NCBI RefSeq assembly: GCF_000349205.1
Contig: NZ_APHR01000037.1
Location: forward strand, 1 to 64,000
Reading direction: 5' to 3'
Source of the DNA: Methylophaga lonarensis MPL
Lineage (GTDB): Bacteria > Pseudomonadota > Gammaproteobacteria > Nitrosococcales > Methylophagaceae
DNA: 64,000 nucleotides
The notes under the pieces are model-generated. The model did no database searches. It saw nothing but the letters and a program-made list of their open reading frames with translations, and had not been told where the DNA came from. Position numbers and translations under genes: made by a program. This document shows, one piece after another, positions 10,041-20,197 of this stretch (the stretch's first letter is position 1; every line of letters begins with the position of its first letter).

Positions 10041-11077
10041 ACTTCGACTTCGTCATCCATATCCGCCGAGTTGTTGGCTTTGATGTTTTTTGGCAACAGA
10101 ACTTCACGCAGTTTAGCTTCGATTTCAGCGGCAACTTCGTTGTTTTCCTTAAGAAATGCCCGGACATTATCTTTGCCCTGACCAATACGGTTGCCGTTAT
10201 AGCTATACCAGGCACCTGCTTTTTCGACGATGTTTTCCTGAACGCCGAGGTCGATTAGTTCGCCTTCACGGGAAATGCCTTCGCCGTAGAGTATGTCAAA
10301 CTCGACTTGTTTGAATGGCGGAGCCACTTTGTTCTTGACGATCTTGACGCGTGTTTCGTTGCCCAGGATCTCGTCGCCTTTCTTGATAGCCCCAATACGA
10401 CGGATATCCAGCCGAACGGATGCATAAAACTTCAGCGCATTACCACCTGTTGTGGTTTCGGGATTACCAAACATCACACCAATTTTCATACGAATCTGGT
10501 TGATGAAAATCACCAGTGTGTTGGAGCGTTTGATATTGGCGGTGAGTTTACGAAGTGCTTGTGACATCAGGCGCGCTTGCAGACCCATGTGACTGTCGCC
10601 CATGTCACCTTCGATCTCAGCTTTAGGGGTCAGTGCGGCTACTGAATCCACCACCACGATGTCGACGGCACCTGAACGTACCAGCATGTCTGTAATTTCC
10701 AGGGCTTGTTCACCGGTGTCCGGTTGTGACACCAGCAGATCGTCAATATTCACGCCCAGTTTTTCAGCATACAGGGGGTCGAGGGCATGTTCAGCATCAA
10801 CAAAGGCAGCGGTACCGCCGAGTTTTTGCATTTCTGCAATGGCATGCAAGGTGAGTGTGGTTTTACCAGAGGACTCAGGGCCGTAAATTTCGATAACCCG
10901 GCCTCGCGGCAAGCCGCCGATACCCAGTGCGATATCGAGACCAATAGAGCCGGTAGAGACGGCATCAATGTCACGGGCGGCAGTTCCATCGCCAAGTCGC
11001 ATGACCGCACCCTTGCCAAATTGTTTTTCTATTTGACCAAGCGCTGCGCCCAGTGCTTTTTTCTTGTTTTCATCCAT
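10037..11077 (-). CDS. recA: Recombinase RecA
   Basis: A 346-residue DNA strand-exchange protein and SOS coprotease. Walker [10 protein letters not shown] is at residues 66-74. The segments [18 protein letters not shown] (Walker B and loop L1 region) and [19 protein letters not shown] (loop L2) are intact. The acidic C-terminus ends DMDDEVEV. An AGGGG ribosome-binding site precedes the ATG. Immediately upstream lie a GATAAT -10 box and a GTTC-N7-GTTC repeat that may be a LexA operator. It is the first gene of the recA-recX-alaS cluster. Confidence 0.98.
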   Translation of the reverse strand: MDENKKKALGAALGQIEKQFGKGAVMRLGDGTAARDIDAVSTGSIGLDIALGIGGLPRGRVIEIYGPESSGKTTLTLHAIAEMQKLGGTAAFVDAEHALDPLYAEKLGVNIDDLLVSQPDTGEQALEITDMLVRSGAVDIVVVDSVAALTPKAEIEGDMGDSHMGLQARLMSQALRKLTANIKRSNTLVIFINQIRMKIGVMFGNPETTTGGNALKFYASVRLDIRRIGAIKKGDEILGNETRVKIVKNKVAPPFKQVEFDILYGEGISREGELIDLGVQENIVEKAGAWYSYNGNRIGQGKDNVRAFLKENNEVAAEIEAKLREVLLPKNIKANNSADMDDEVEV

Positions 11078-11098
11078 CTAGACAACCCCTGAGTTGAT

Positions 11099-11113
11099 GT
11101 TCGGAAAGTGTTC
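11099..11113 (-). promoter_or_regulatory. Candidate LexA operator of recA, GTTC-N7-GTTC
   Basis: A direct repeat GTTC (11099-11102) and GTTC (11110-11113), separated by 7 bp, lies 22 bp upstream of recA. It sits directly downstream of the putative -10 box GATAAT (11115-11120, minus strand), so it would cover the transcription start. The GTTC-N7-GTTC form is the alphaproteobacterial LexA box; the usual gammaproteobacterial CTGT-N8-ACAG is not seen here. Confidence 0.4.
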
Positions 11114-11233
11114 GATTATCCCACAGAATAGTCTCGGTCTCTAGGGTCTGTTAATCTTTCATAGCCCTCAATGTTGTGACGTTATCGCTGGTATATCGCG
11201 CTTGAACACCGCTCAGAGCGGAGAGTTGTCGTG

Positions 11234-11746
11234 TTAATGGCCCGTGGTCATGTTTCCAGTTTTCAGCAGGCCTTCGATCGCTGTTGCAACGGCAGCACGA
11301 CGAACCTCATCCCGGTTCCCGGCAAAATGATGTGTTGCGGTGGTTACTGTGCCTGTTCGGTCTGCCCAGGCAAAGCACACCATACCTACTGGTTTCTCGG
11401 GGCTGCCGCCTGTTGGGCCGGCGATTCCGGTTATGGCAACCGATATGGTCGCTTCGGGTTCAGCGAGGGCGCCAGCAGCCATCTCGGCAGCGGTTTGTTC
11501 ACTTACTGCACCAAATGTTGATAAAGTTCGTGGGCTGACGTTGAGGAAGCGCTGCTTTGCGTGATTGCTGTAACTGACAATGCCATAGAGAAACCAGGCC
11601 GAGCTTCCGGCCCGATCAGTACAGCATTTTGCCAGCCAACCACCAGTGCATGACTCGGCGGTCACCAACATGTTTTGGCCGGATGTCATGGCGTTTGCCA
11701 GGGCTTGCGTCAGAGACTGAAGATGAGCATCAGAATAACGTTCCAT
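11234..11746 (-). CDS. pncC: Nicotinamide-nucleotide amidohydrolase (CinA C-terminal domain protein)
   Basis: A 170-residue stand-alone CinA C-terminal domain that deamidates NMN to NaMN in the pyridine-nucleotide salvage cycle. Family motifs are present: AESCTGGWLAK near residue 30 with the nucleophilic serine, the segment YSNHAKQRFLNV, and the glycine-rich AITGIAGPTGGSPEKPVG near residue 107. It lies upstream of recA on the same strand, its common position in gammaproteobacteria. Its start codon is only 17 bp from that of mutS on the other strand. Confidence 0.93.
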   Translation of the reverse strand: MERYSDAHLQSLTQALANAMTSGQNMLVTAESCTGGWLAKCCTDRAGSSAWFLYGIVSYSNHAKQRFLNVSPRTLSTFGAVSEQTAAEMAAGALAEPEATISVAITGIAGPTGGSPEKPVGMVCFAWADRTGTVTTATHHFAGNRDEVRRAAVATAIEGLLKTGNMTTGH

Positions 11747-11763
11747 AGGCTACACTTATAGAC

Positions 11764-14328
11764 ATGTCTGAAAATTCACATCATACGCCGATGATGCAGC
11801 AATATCTGCAGATCAAAGGTGAACATCCCGATCAGCTGCTGTTTTATCGAATGGGTGACTTTTACGAGCTTTTTTTCGATGACGCTCATCGTGCAGCTGA
11901 GTTGCTTGATATTACCCTGACAGCCCGTGGCAACAGCAATGGTAAACCGATTCCCATGGCGGGGGTGCCTTATCACGCCGCCGAAAATTATCTGGCAAAA
12001 CTGGTCAAGCTGGGGGTGTCGGTTGCCATTTGTGAACAGATTGGCGATCCGGCAAAAAGCAAAGGACCTGTCGAACGTCAGGTTGTCAGGATACTGACAC
12101 CGGGTACCTTGACCGATGAAGCGCTGCTGGATAGTCGGCGTGAAAATCTGCTGGTCTCGGTGCATACGGATAAAAACAGCTTTGGCATTGCGGCTGCCGA
12201 AATCAGCAGTGGACGCTTTGTGGTACTTGAGGTTGACAGCGAAGAAGCACTTGATGCGGAGCTTGCCAGATTGCAACCCGCTGAACTGCTGTTGAGTGAG
12301 TCATCAAGTTATCAACCTTCGCTGACCTGCCAGCTACGATCATTGCCAGAATGGCATTTTGAATATGAATCTTCCAGACGTCGTCTCTGTGAACATTTTG
12401 TCACGCAGGATCTTAAAGGCTTTGGCTGTGACGCCATGGCTGCTGCGATCAGTGCCGCGGGGTGTCTGCTCAATTATGCACAGCAAACCCAACGCCATGC
12501 CTTGCCACATCTTCGAGGTCTGAGCGTTGAAAGCGTCTCTGACAGTATTGGTCTGGATCCTCAAACACGACGCAATCTGGAAATTGAGCAAAATCTCAGA
12601 GGTCAGCGAGATAACACCTTACTGTCGGTACTTGATCGCACAGCAACGCCAATGGGTTCAAGACTATTACGTCGCTGGCTGCTACGGCCGTTGACCCAGC
12701 ATACGATTCTCAGAGAACGACAACAGGCGATTCAATCATTTCTGGATGCGCAGCAAAGCGATGAGCTGCATCAAACACTCAAACATATCGGCGATATCGA
12801 GCGAATTCTGTCGCGCATGTCATTGCGCAGTGCCCGCCCCAGAGACTTTGTGCAGCTCAGAAAGTTACTCGGTTTGTTACCACAGTTACACCAGCTGCTT
12901 GCGATTCATGGCAGTGGTCGGCTAAAGCAGCTCAAGCGTTCACTGGGCGAGTTCAATGAACTCAGACAACTGCTTGATAAGGCCATCATTGATGAACCGC
13001 CCATGCTGATTCGCGATGGTGGAGTATTGGCGCCGGGCTATAACGCAGAGCTGGATCGGCTGCGTGATTTACAACGCAATGCCAATGGCTTTCTGGAAGC
13101 TTTGGAACTCAAGGAAAAGCAGAGAACCGGCGTGAATTCGCTCAAGGTTGGTTACAACCGGGTACAGGGTTACTACATCGAATTGAGCAAATCTCATGAT
13201 GTCAGTCTGCCAGATGAATATGTGCGGCGGCAGACACTCAAAAATGCCGAAAGATACATCACGCCAGAGCTCAAAGGCTTTGAGGATCAGGTTCTCAGTG
13301 CCAGTGACAAGGCACTGGCATTGGAAAAAGCACTCTACGAAGCGTTATTTGATTTGCTGGCCCCTGATCTGCCTGCCTTGTTTCAATCGGCGGCCGCTGT
13401 GGCAGAGATTGATGTACTCAGTGCTTTGGCGGAAAGGGCACATTCACTCGATTATGTAATGCCGCAACTGACCGACGAGTCAGTCCTGGATATTCAGGCA
13501 GGGCGACATCCAGTTGTCGAGTTGTCGCAGTCAACGCCGTTTTGTGCCAATGACTTACGGTTTGATGGGCAACAGACTTTGTTTGTACTGACCGGCCCCA
13601 ATATGGGCGGAAAGTCGACGTATATGCGTCAGGTTGCATTGATTGTGCTGATGGCACATATCGGTAGCTTTGTGCCTGCAGAGCGTGCAGTGATAGGGCC
13701 AATTGACCAGATTTTCACTCGTATCGGTGCTGCCGATGATCTTGCCGGCGGCCGTTCGACCTTTATGGTGGAGATGAATGAAGCGGCCAATATCCTCAAC
13801 AATGCCACAGCCAACAGTCTGGTGTTAATGGATGAAGTCGGGCGGGGCACCAGCACTTTTGATGGTTTGGCGCTGGCCTGGAGTTGTGCCGAGCGCTTGG
13901 TTCGCGATATTGGGGCTTACACACTGTTTGCCACGCATTATTACGAAATGACTCAATTGCCGACCCTGTTTCCAAAAGCTCACAACTTGCATCTGGATGC
14001 GGTGGAATACGGTGACAAGATAGTCTTCCTGCACCAGGTGAAAAGTGGTGCGGCCAGTCAGAGCTATGGTCTTCAGGTGGCTCGTCTCGCAGGGGTTCCA
14101 CAATCAGTCATTGATGCCGCTAAGTTGAAGCTAAGAGAGCTGGAATCCACCCAAATAAGAACGGAAAATTCGCCGTCGCAAGCCGATTTGTTTGTCAGCG
14201 TTTCAACAGAGCTGCGACTGGAACAGCGGCTCAAGGAGATTAATCCTAACGAGCTGACTCCACTGGAAGCACTGAATTTACTGGCTGAGCTCAAATCCCT
14301 GGCACAAGGGTCTGTTGATCGGTCCTAG
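11764..14328 (+). CDS. mutS: DNA mismatch repair protein MutS
   Basis: An 854-residue mismatch-recognition ATPase (E. coli 853). The N-terminal mismatch-binding domain has the Phe-x-Glu equivalent in [11 protein letters not shown] (residues about 37-45). The ATPase domain has Walker [14 protein letters not shown] (about 610-622), Walker [17 protein letters not shown] and the closing ATHYYEM. No convincing ribosome-binding site precedes the ATG in the 17 bp that separate it from pncC, so the promoter must lie within pncC. The start is supported by the family N-terminus [17 protein letters not shown]. Confidence 0.98.
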   Translation: MSENSHHTPMMQQYLQIKGEHPDQLLFYRMGDFYELFFDDAHRAAELLDITLTARGNSNGKPIPMAGVPYHAAENYLAKLVKLGVSVAICEQIGDPAKSKGPVERQVVRILTPGTLTDEALLDSRRENLLVSVHTDKNSFGIAAAEISSGRFVVLEVDSEEALDAELARLQPAELLLSESSSYQPSLTCQLRSLPEWHFEYESSRRRLCEHFVTQDLKGFGCDAMAAAISAAGCLLNYAQQTQRHALPHLRGLSVESVSDSIGLDPQTRRNLEIEQNLRGQRDNTLLSVLDRTATPMGSRLLRRWLLRPLTQHTILRERQQAIQSFLDAQQSDELHQTLKHIGDIERILSRMSLRSARPRDFVQLRKLLGLLPQLHQLLAIHGSGRLKQLKRSLGEFNELRQLLDKAIIDEPPMLIRDGGVLAPGYNAELDRLRDLQRNANGFLEALELKEKQRTGVNSLKVGYNRVQGYYIELSKSHDVSLPDEYVRRQTLKNAERYITPELKGFEDQVLSASDKALALEKALYEALFDLLAPDLPALFQSAAAVAEIDVLSALAERAHSLDYVMPQLTDESVLDIQAGRHPVVELSQSTPFCANDLRFDGQQTLFVLTGPNMGGKSTYMRQVALIVLMAHIGSFVPAERAVIGPIDQIFTRIGAADDLAGGRSTFMVEMNEAANILNNATANSLVLMDEVGRGTSTFDGLALAWSCAERLVRDIGAYTLFATHYYEMTQLPTLFPKAHNLHLDAVEYGDKIVFLHQVKSGAASQSYGLQVARLAGVPQSVIDAAKLKLRELESTQIRTENSPSQADLFVSVSTELRLEQRLKEINPNELTPLEALNLLAELKSLAQGSVDRS

Positions 14329-14455
14329 CCGTTATTCTGGCGTGAGTTTTTGTGTTCAACGACACCAAAGTGCCGCGATGATCGATGCTGCACAGGTATT
14401 TTGCTCGACCTTCATCGCCAAAAAGAGCATTGTCGATATGCTTGTGGTTGAGCGG

Positions 14456-14722
14456 TCAGTGTTTGAGGTTGCTGCTGGTCTGATGAATACTGCTGGGGGG
14501 CATTTGAATATGAAAGCCCTGGGTTGTCAGGTTGTGCATCACGACGCTGACATCTTCTCTGGCAAGTTTCTTTTCCGGGTGGAGTTCCAGTGTCATGACC
14601 ATGTCAGGTGATTGGCCCATTACTTTGACTAGAGCTTCAGGTAGTACAGAGAAATCATCTTTGTCTCGCAGGTAGAGGTAGAGCTCTTCTTTTTTCCGGC
14701 TTTTGTAAATGTATGTCTTCAT
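14456..14722 (-). CDS. ycgL: YcgL domain protein
   Basis: A small cytoplasmic protein of 88 residues in the YcgL family, whose molecular role is not established. Recognisable features are the start MKTYIYKSRKKEELYLYL, then KDDFSVLPEALVKVMG, and the end GFHIQMPPS, which parallels YYLQLPPP in E. coli YcgL. I chose ATG 14722 rather than the in-frame TTG at 14728. It is convergent with mutS and 30 bp downstream of the OsmC-family gene on the same strand, so the two may be co-transcribed. Confidence 0.88.
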   Translation of the reverse strand: MKTYIYKSRKKEELYLYLRDKDDFSVLPEALVKVMGQSPDMVMTLELHPEKKLAREDVSVVMHNLTTQGFHIQMPPSSIHQTSSNLKH

Positions 14723-14754
14723 TGGCAATGCAGTGATCTTGATTGAGTGGAAGA

Positions 14755-15174
14755 TTATTCGCTGTCGATGACTACAAATTCGTGGCTGATTTCAGCAGTT
14801 TTCCCGAGCATGATCGAAGCCGAGCAGTATTTTTCTGTCGACATTTTCACAGCGCGTTCAACAAAGTTTGTTTTCAGTTGTTTACCGGTGACCGTGTATT
14901 TGATGTGTATTTTGGTGAAGACTTTTGGTGCTTCTTCGCTTCGCTCTGCGTCAATTTCGACCACGCAATCCTGTACGTCTTGACGAGATTTTTTCAGGAT
15001 TTCGATGACGTCATAAGAGGTGCATCCACCCAGACCAAGCAACAACAACTCCATGGGGCGCATTCCGGTGCCATGACCGCCTGCTTCTGCAGGCCCATCC
15101 ATCACGACGGTATGCCCGGTTCCCGATTCGCCGAGGAACATGACATCCTCTACCCATTTGATGCGCGCTTTCAT
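14755..15174 (-). CDS. yhfA: OsmC/Ohr family protein, YhfA-like
   Basis: A 139-residue member of the OsmC superfamily of thiol-dependent peroxidase-like proteins. The two family cysteines are visible in GLGGCTSYDVIEIL (about residue 52) and TEKYCSASIMLG (about residue 117). It is divergent from crp with about 90 bp between them, the same arrangement as yhfA-crp in E. coli. Specificity for organic peroxide versus another substrate cannot be read from the sequence. Confidence 0.92.
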   Translation of the reverse strand: MKARIKWVEDVMFLGESGTGHTVVMDGPAEAGGHGTGMRPMELLLLGLGGCTSYDVIEILKKSRQDVQDCVVEIDAERSEEAPKVFTKIHIKYTVTGKQLKTNFVERAVKMSTEKYCSASIMLGKTAEISHEFVVIDSE

Positions 15175-15265
15175 GATGGCTCCCTGAATAAAAAATACGT
15201 AATAATTTTGCCATATTCGCCATGTTTAGGCAGAATTAATTGGATGTCGAACAACCAAGGATATA

Positions 15266-15940
15266 GTGGCCGCAATGAAAGTGGATTACCACAAACATAA
15301 AGCGATTGAGCAGGGACTTGCCAGCTTTTTTCAACTGTGTCACTCGCGCACATATCCTGCCAAGAGCATTATCATCCGTCCGGGTGACCCTGCATCGACG
15401 CTTTACTATCTGCGTGAAGGCTCTGTCAGTATCTGCATTGAAAACGAAGAAGGTGAAGAATTGGTCATCGCCTATTTGAATCAAGGCGACTTTCTTGGTG
15501 AGATCGGTTTGTTTACGGATGTTGGTGACAGACAGGTGATTGTCAGGGCCAGAAGCAGTTGTCGCACCGAGGAAATCAGTTATCAGCAGATTCGTGCGAT
15601 GGCGGATACCCAGCTCAAGGATTGTTATCCAACGCTATTGCAATTGTTATCAGAACAGATGGCAAGAAGACTGCTGAGCACAACGCGTAAAGCGACAGAT
15701 ATGGTATTTCTGGATGTGGCAGGCCGAGTTGAATCAGCGTTGCGGGAACTGGCGGAACAACCGGATGCAATGCGTCACCCAGATGGTATACAAATCAAGG
15801 TGACACGCCAGGAAATCAGCCGAATTGTCGGTTGTTCACGTGAGATGGTGGGCCGTGTACTGAAGGAATTGCAGGAAGCGGATGTACTCTGGGCGCACGG
15901 CAAAACCGTAGTGATTTATCCGCGTAAGGAAGATAATTAG
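15266..15940 (+). CDS. crp: Cyclic-AMP receptor protein (Crp/Vfr)
   Basis: A 224-residue transcription factor. The N-terminal cyclic-nucleotide domain includes YYLREGSVSICIENEEG and the phosphate-binding cassette GDFLGEIGLF. A long dimer helix follows, then the helix-turn-helix TRQEISRIVGCSREMVGRVLKEL (about residues 172-194), nearly identical to the Crp recognition helix. The GTG at 15266 has an AAGG ribosome-binding site 5 nt before it; an ATG three codons later is the alternative. Neighbours (trpGDC behind it, an OsmC gene divergent) match Pseudomonas vfr and E. coli crp surroundings. Confidence 0.95.
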   Translation: MAAMKVDYHKHKAIEQGLASFFQLCHSRTYPAKSIIIRPGDPASTLYYLREGSVSICIENEEGEELVIAYLNQGDFLGEIGLFTDVGDRQVIVRARSSCRTEEISYQQIRAMADTQLKDCYPTLLQLLSEQMARRLLSTTRKATDMVFLDVAGRVESALRELAEQPDAMRHPDGIQIKVTRQEISRIVGCSREMVGRVLKELQEADVLWAHGKTVVIYPRKEDN

Positions 15941-15957
15941 GCCTTAGGTAACAGCGC

Positions 15958-16000
15958 ATAAAAAATGCCGGAACATGTAAATGCTCCGGCATTTTTTTGG
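15958..16000. terminator. Bidirectional terminator between crp and trpC
   Basis: An A-run, the arm ATGCCGGAacAT, its complement ATgctCCGGCAT, and a run of seven T form a hairpin with T-tracts on both strands. It separates the convergent crp and trp transcripts. Confidence 0.85.
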
Positions 16001-16089
16001 TATCAAAGTCTGAATTCGCCTGCACCTGTTCCACCTGCAAGCAAACAAATCCCCAGCACAACTGGCATATAGATTGTCAGGCCGTGGTA

Positions 16090-16887
16090 TCAGCTAAATA
16101 ATTTATGCAGTTCGGCGCCTGGATCTTCAGCGCGCATAAATGCTTCGCCTACCAGGAAGGCGTGCACATCATGATCTCGCATTAGCTTCACATCTGCCTG
16201 AGAATGAATGCCACTCTCGGTTACCACAATGCTGTTGTCTGGAATTTTGCTCAGCAGATTCAAGGTGGTATCAAGTGAAGTCTCAAAAGTATGCAGATTG
16301 CGATTATTGATGCCAATTAACGGCATATTGAGTATCAGGGCCCGTTCTAATTCCTGCTCATCGTGAACTTCAACCAAAACGTCCATATCAAGTTGCATGG
16401 CAAGCTGACTGAGTGACTCAAGTTGCTCATCATCCAGTGCCGAAGCGATCAGCAAGATACAATCTGCATTAATCGCTCGAGCTTCGAAGACTTGATAAGG
16501 ATCGATAATAAAGTCCTTGCGAATCACCGGTAACTGGCAAGCATCCCGAGCTTGTTGCAGAAACTCTTCATGTCCCTGAAAGTAGTCGCGATCAGTCAGA
16601 ACCGACAGGCAAGCTGCGCCATTGGCCGCATAACTTTGGGCGATAGCAGCAGGATCAAATTGCGCTCTCAACACGCCTTTGCTTGGTGATGCTTTTTTGA
16701 TTTCGGCGATGACTGCGGCCTCACCAGCGGCTATCTTACTGGCGATAGCCTCGACAAATCCCCGTGTTGGTTCCGCCTGTTCAGCAAACTCCTGAACTTG
16801 CTGTATGGGGATGCGGCTACTGCGATGCTGGATTTCCTGAACTTTGGTTTGCAGGATTTTTTTAAGTATATCGGCCTGTTGAGTCAT
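16090..16887 (-). CDS. trpC: Indole-3-glycerol phosphate synthase
   Basis: A 265-residue single-domain TIM-barrel enzyme that converts CdRP to indole-3-glycerol phosphate in tryptophan synthesis. Signature elements are [13 protein letters not shown] (catalytic lysine, about residue 60), [18 protein letters not shown] and [12 protein letters not shown], with [12 protein letters not shown] near the end. There is no fused TrpF domain, unlike in enterobacteria. The start overlaps the trpD stop by 4 bp. Confidence 0.97.
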   Translation of the reverse strand: MTQQADILKKILQTKVQEIQHRSSRIPIQQVQEFAEQAEPTRGFVEAIASKIAAGEAAVIAEIKKASPSKGVLRAQFDPAAIAQSYAANGAACLSVLTDRDYFQGHEEFLQQARDACQLPVIRKDFIIDPYQVFEARAINADCILLIASALDDEQLESLSQLAMQLDMDVLVEVHDEQELERALILNMPLIGINNRNLHTFETSLDTTLNLLSKIPDNSIVVTESGIHSQADVKLMRDHDVHAFLVGEAFMRAEDPGAELHKLFS

Positions 16888-17921
16888 GATTGTGTCTGGC
16901 TTTGGCTACATTGAACGAGTGCATCAAGTTTTTGCATGGCTGCCCCGTTGTCGATAAGTTTTGCGGCTTGCTCAATACCCTCGGCCAAGCTTGCTGCGAG
17001 GTCGGCAGTGTAAATTGCCGCACCGGCATTGAGCAAAACGATATCTCGTGCAGGGCCGGCTTTGCCGGAGAAGATATCGCGAATAAAACTCAGGCTCTCG
17101 TTAGCGTTAGTGACAGTGAGCTGCTTGATATCACTGCGTTGCATCCCGAAATCTTCAGGTTGGATGGTATAGCAGCGGATTTGGTCATCCTTGAGTTCTG
17201 CCACACTGGTCGCAGCGCCAATGCTGATTTCATCCATGCCATCATCAGCATGCACAATCAGCACATGTTTGCTGCCGAGCTTTTGCAAAACTTCTGCCAT
17301 GGGCCGCAACCATTTTTTGTCAAATACCCCCATAACCTGATGCGCTGCACGTGCCGGATTAGTGAGAGGGCCGAGCAAATTGAAGATGGTTCTGACCCCC
17401 ATCTCGCGGCGTGGACCTATCGCATGTTTCATCGCACCGTGATGTTTTTGAGCAAACATGAAACCGACACCAACGCTGTCGATGCAGTGTTTGACCATCT
17501 CTGGTGTCAGATCAAGATTAACGCCAGCGGCTTCAAGCACATCGGCACTTCCAGAGGTGCTGCTGATAGAGCGGTTGCCGTGTTTGGCAACTTTGGCGCC
17601 TGCCGCGGCCACCACAAAAGCACTGGCTGTGGAGACATTAAAACTGCTTGCACCATCACCGCCTGTACCGCAGGTGTCAATGATGTGATCGCCTTCGATA
17701 TGCACGGCCGTTGCCAGGTTTCGCATTACGCTGGCTGCAGCAGCGATTTCGTCAACCGTTTCGCCTTTCATCGACAAGCCAATCAAAAAACCGCCGATTT
17801 GAGCGGGGGTCGCCTGTCCGGTCATGATTTGCTGCATCACGCCGGTCATTTGTGATTCAGTCAGATTTTGATGCTGAGTGACCAGTCGGATAGCCTCTTG
17901 CATCGAGGTGGATTCAGTCAT
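16884..17921 (-). CDS. trpD: Anthranilate phosphoribosyltransferase
   Basis: A 345-residue enzyme that joins anthranilate to PRPP. The PRPP-binding glycine-rich motif [17 protein letters not shown] is near residues 82-98, and [19 protein letters not shown] follows. The later segment [21 protein letters not shown] is also typical. It is not fused to TrpG, the Pseudomonas-like arrangement. Overlaps of 8 bp with trpG and 4 bp with trpC indicate tight coupling. Confidence 0.97.
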   Translation of the reverse strand: MTESTSMQEAIRLVTQHQNLTESQMTGVMQQIMTGQATPAQIGGFLIGLSMKGETVDEIAAAASVMRNLATAVHIEGDHIIDTCGTGGDGASSFNVSTASAFVVAAAGAKVAKHGNRSISSTSGSADVLEAAGVNLDLTPEMVKHCIDSVGVGFMFAQKHHGAMKHAIGPRREMGVRTIFNLLGPLTNPARAAHQVMGVFDKKWLRPMAEVLQKLGSKHVLIVHADDGMDEISIGAATSVAELKDDQIRCYTIQPEDFGMQRSDIKQLTVTNANESLSFIRDIFSGKAGPARDIVLLNAGAAIYTADLAASLAEGIEQAAKLIDNGAAMQKLDALVQCSQSQTQS

Positions 17922-18501
17922 GAAATTCGTCCAGAAAGTTTTTCAGCAGGGCATGGCCTTGCTCAGTGAGAATGGATTCGGGATGAAACTGTACACCCTC
18001 AATCGCGAGTGTTTTGTGGCGAACGCCCATAATCTCATCAATTTGACCATCTTCCGTCTCTGTCCAGGCGGTGATATCAAAGCAATCAGGCAGGGTGTCC
18101 TTACGAATGACCAGTGAGTGATAGCGAGTCGCTTGCAAAGGATTGTTGAGGTTTTTGAATACGCCGAAATTTTTATGCACAACAGCTGATGTTTTTCCGT
18201 GCATGATTTCCCTGGCGTGCACAATCTCACCACCAAATGCCTGGCCGATGGCCTGATGTCCGAGGCACACGCCCAGAATGGGTTTTTTTCCGGCGAAATG
18301 CTTGATAACTTCCAGCGATATACCGGCTTCATTGGGTGTGCAAGGGCCAGGCGATATGACGATCTGTTGCGGATTCATGGCTTCGATATCCGCAATCGTA
18401 ATAGCGTCGTTTCTATGCACGACTACATCTGCCCCTAACTCGGCAAAATATTGCACCAGGTTATAGGTGAAAGAGTCGTAGTTATCAATCATCAACAGCA
18501 T
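17914..18501 (-). CDS. trpG: Anthranilate synthase component II (glutamine amidotransferase)
   Basis: A 195-residue class I glutamine amidotransferase that supplies ammonia to TrpE. The oxyanion segment [11 protein letters not shown], the nucleophile elbow [15 protein letters not shown] with its cysteine at about residue 79, and the His-Glu pair in [13 protein letters not shown] complete the catalytic triad. A PabA role in folate synthesis is also possible, because one such subunit often serves both pathways. The gene starts 13 bp after trpE. Confidence 0.96.
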   Translation of the reverse strand: MLLMIDNYDSFTYNLVQYFAELGADVVVHRNDAITIADIEAMNPQQIVISPGPCTPNEAGISLEVIKHFAGKKPILGVCLGHQAIGQAFGGEIVHAREIMHGKTSAVVHKNFGVFKNLNNPLQATRYHSLVIRKDTLPDCFDITAWTETEDGQIDEIMGVRHKTLAIEGVQFHPESILTEQGHALLKNFLDEFHD

Positions 18502-18514
18502 GGCTTACCTGCTT

Positions 18515-20014
18515 TTATTGTTTTTGCTTGGTGTTGGGTGGTTCAAGTCCGGCTTCAGCCATGGACACAGCCTGAAAAACAGCGCGTGCCTTGTTCATGG
18601 TTTCCTGCCATTCCATTTCCGGCACAGAGTCGTAGACGATACCTGCGCCCGCCTGAATATGCAGCACTTTATCTTTGATAACCGCTGTACGAATAGCAAT
18701 CGCTGTATCCATATTGCCAGACCAGGATAGATAACCCACAGCGCCAGCATAAACACCGCGTTTGACTGGTTCCAGTTCGTCGATAATTTCCATTGCCCGG
18801 ACTTTAGGTGCACCGCTTACCGTGCCAGCAGGGAAGGTGGCACGCAGTGCATCCAGTGCTGTCATCTCCGGTAATACCTTGCCGGTCACATTAGAAACAA
18901 TGTGCATTACGTGGGAGTAGCGTTCGATCACCATCTTGTCAGACAACAACACCGTTCCGGTTTGACTGACACGCCCCACGTCATTGCGACCGAGATCAAT
19001 CAGCATCAGATGTTCAGCAAGTTCTTTGGGATCACTCAGCAGATCCTGTTCGAGCATCAGATCTTCTTCAGCTGTTTTGCCGCGAGGTCGAGTACCTGCG
19101 ATCGGCCTGACTGTGACTTCACTATCTTCCATACGCACCAGAATTTCTGGCGATGAACCCACGATGAAAAAATCATCCAGATTCAGATAGTACATGTACG
19201 GGGATGGGTTAAGTGTCCGAAGTGCACGGTACAGATCTATCGGTGCCGCCGAGAAGGGGATGGATAGTCGTTGTGACAACACAACCTGCATGATGTCGCC
19301 GTCAGTAATGTACTGCTTGGCTTTGTTGACTGCACTGATGAAACCATCATGGGTAAAGCCGGATACAAAGTCCTGTTCTTTTACTGCATTGTGTGTGGTG
19401 TTTTCGCTGGCGCCAATTGTTTGCTCGCGCAATTCTCGAGTGAGTGCATCCAGCCTTGATTGCGCCATTTGATAGGCGTTTTCGATATTCGGATCGGCGT
19501 GCACTATCAAATAGAGTCGGCCGCTCAGGTTATCAAAGACAACCAGTTCATCGGAGACCATCAGCAGGATATCCGGACATTCCAGTGGATCTGCTGCCGG
19601 CGGCTTTTCGAGTTTGTGCTCGACGTAGCGCACGGTGTCGTAACCGAAATAACCCACCAGACCGCCATTGAATTTGGGCAGATTAGTCAGCTCAGGCACC
19701 TGGTAACGCTGCTGAAAATCGGCAATCCAGCTCAGTGGATCTTCGACCTGATGTGACTCTATCAGTGTGTTTTGATGATAGACATTGACCTGTTGTTGCT
19801 GAATCCGAACCACAGTCGAGCAGGGCAGGCCAATCATGGAATAACGACCCCATTTTTCCCCACCCAGTACCGATTCAAACAAATAGGAATACGGCGCGTC
19901 AGCAAGCTTCAGATAAGTGCTGAGCGGTGTATCAAGATCAGCAAGCACCTCACGTGACAGTGGGATGCGGTTGTAGCCTGCTTGGGCCAGTTGGTCAAAT
20001 TCTGCCTGATTCAT
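18515..20014 (-). CDS. trpE: Anthranilate synthase component I
   Basis: A 499-residue chorismate-using enzyme, the first committed step of tryptophan synthesis. The N-terminal tryptophan-feedback region is recognisable as [21 protein letters not shown] (split here only for description: FES then GRYS, about residues 47-61). The chorismate domain has [42 protein letters not shown] and [15 protein letters not shown]. The ATG directly abuts a stop codon of a small relict frame (see 20015-20195) after rpe. Confidence 0.97.
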   Translation of the reverse strand: MNQAEFDQLAQAGYNRIPLSREVLADLDTPLSTYLKLADAPYSYLFESVLGGEKWGRYSMIGLPCSTVVRIQQQQVNVYHQNTLIESHQVEDPLSWIADFQQRYQVPELTNLPKFNGGLVGYFGYDTVRYVEHKLEKPPAADPLECPDILLMVSDELVVFDNLSGRLYLIVHADPNIENAYQMAQSRLDALTRELREQTIGASENTTHNAVKEQDFVSGFTHDGFISAVNKAKQYITDGDIMQVVLSQRLSIPFSAAPIDLYRALRTLNPSPYMYYLNLDDFFIVGSSPEILVRMEDSEVTVRPIAGTRPRGKTAEEDLMLEQDLLSDPKELAEHLMLIDLGRNDVGRVSQTGTVLLSDKMVIERYSHVMHIVSNVTGKVLPEMTALDALRATFPAGTVSGAPKVRAMEIIDELEPVKRGVYAGAVGYLSWSGNMDTAIAIRTAVIKDKVLHIQAGAGIVYDSVPEMEWQETMNKARAVFQAVSMAEAGLEPPNTKQKQ

Positions 20015-20195
20015 TCAGTTGGCTCTAATGTAGTGTTTCCAGTTAAGCAAGCTCTCTGTCACGTCAATTAGCTGCGCCTGATGGATGTCTGGAGCCAAGC
20101 CCCAGCATATCCTTGCAAAAGTTGCGGCCCGGCACGCTGGCTGGCAGCGTGCCATCGAGATAAACCGATAAGACCAGTAACTTTTGCAGTGGCAT
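20015..20195 (-). pseudogene. gph: Probable relict of phosphoglycolate phosphatase (gph)
   Basis: In many gammaproteobacteria gph lies between rpe and trpE. Here only 181 bp remain. Reading from an ATG at 20195, 2 bp after the rpe stop, a 43-codon frame begins MPLQKLLVLSVYLDGTL. This resembles the Gph N-terminus (FDLDGTLVDS) but has lost the nucleophilic first aspartate (Tyr in its place). A second frame, shifted relative to the first, reads LIDVTESLLNW and ends in a TGA that abuts the trpE ATG, like a Gph C-terminus. This suggests a large internal deletion with a frameshift. A perfect 9-bp hairpin (20131-20139 / 20145-20153) lies inside a second inverted repeat (20115-20123 / 20179-20187). 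An untranslated leader is the alternative. Confidence 0.5.
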
Positions 20196-20197
20196 GA

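Noticed and set aside
11078-11233. Standard gammaproteobacterial LexA box CTGT-N8-ACAG before recA
   Set aside because: No sequence matches on either strand; partial CTGT or ACAG halves are not correctly spaced.
20015-20195. Classical trp attenuator before trpE
   Set aside because: No leader peptide with adjacent Trp codons and no terminator with a U-tract were found.
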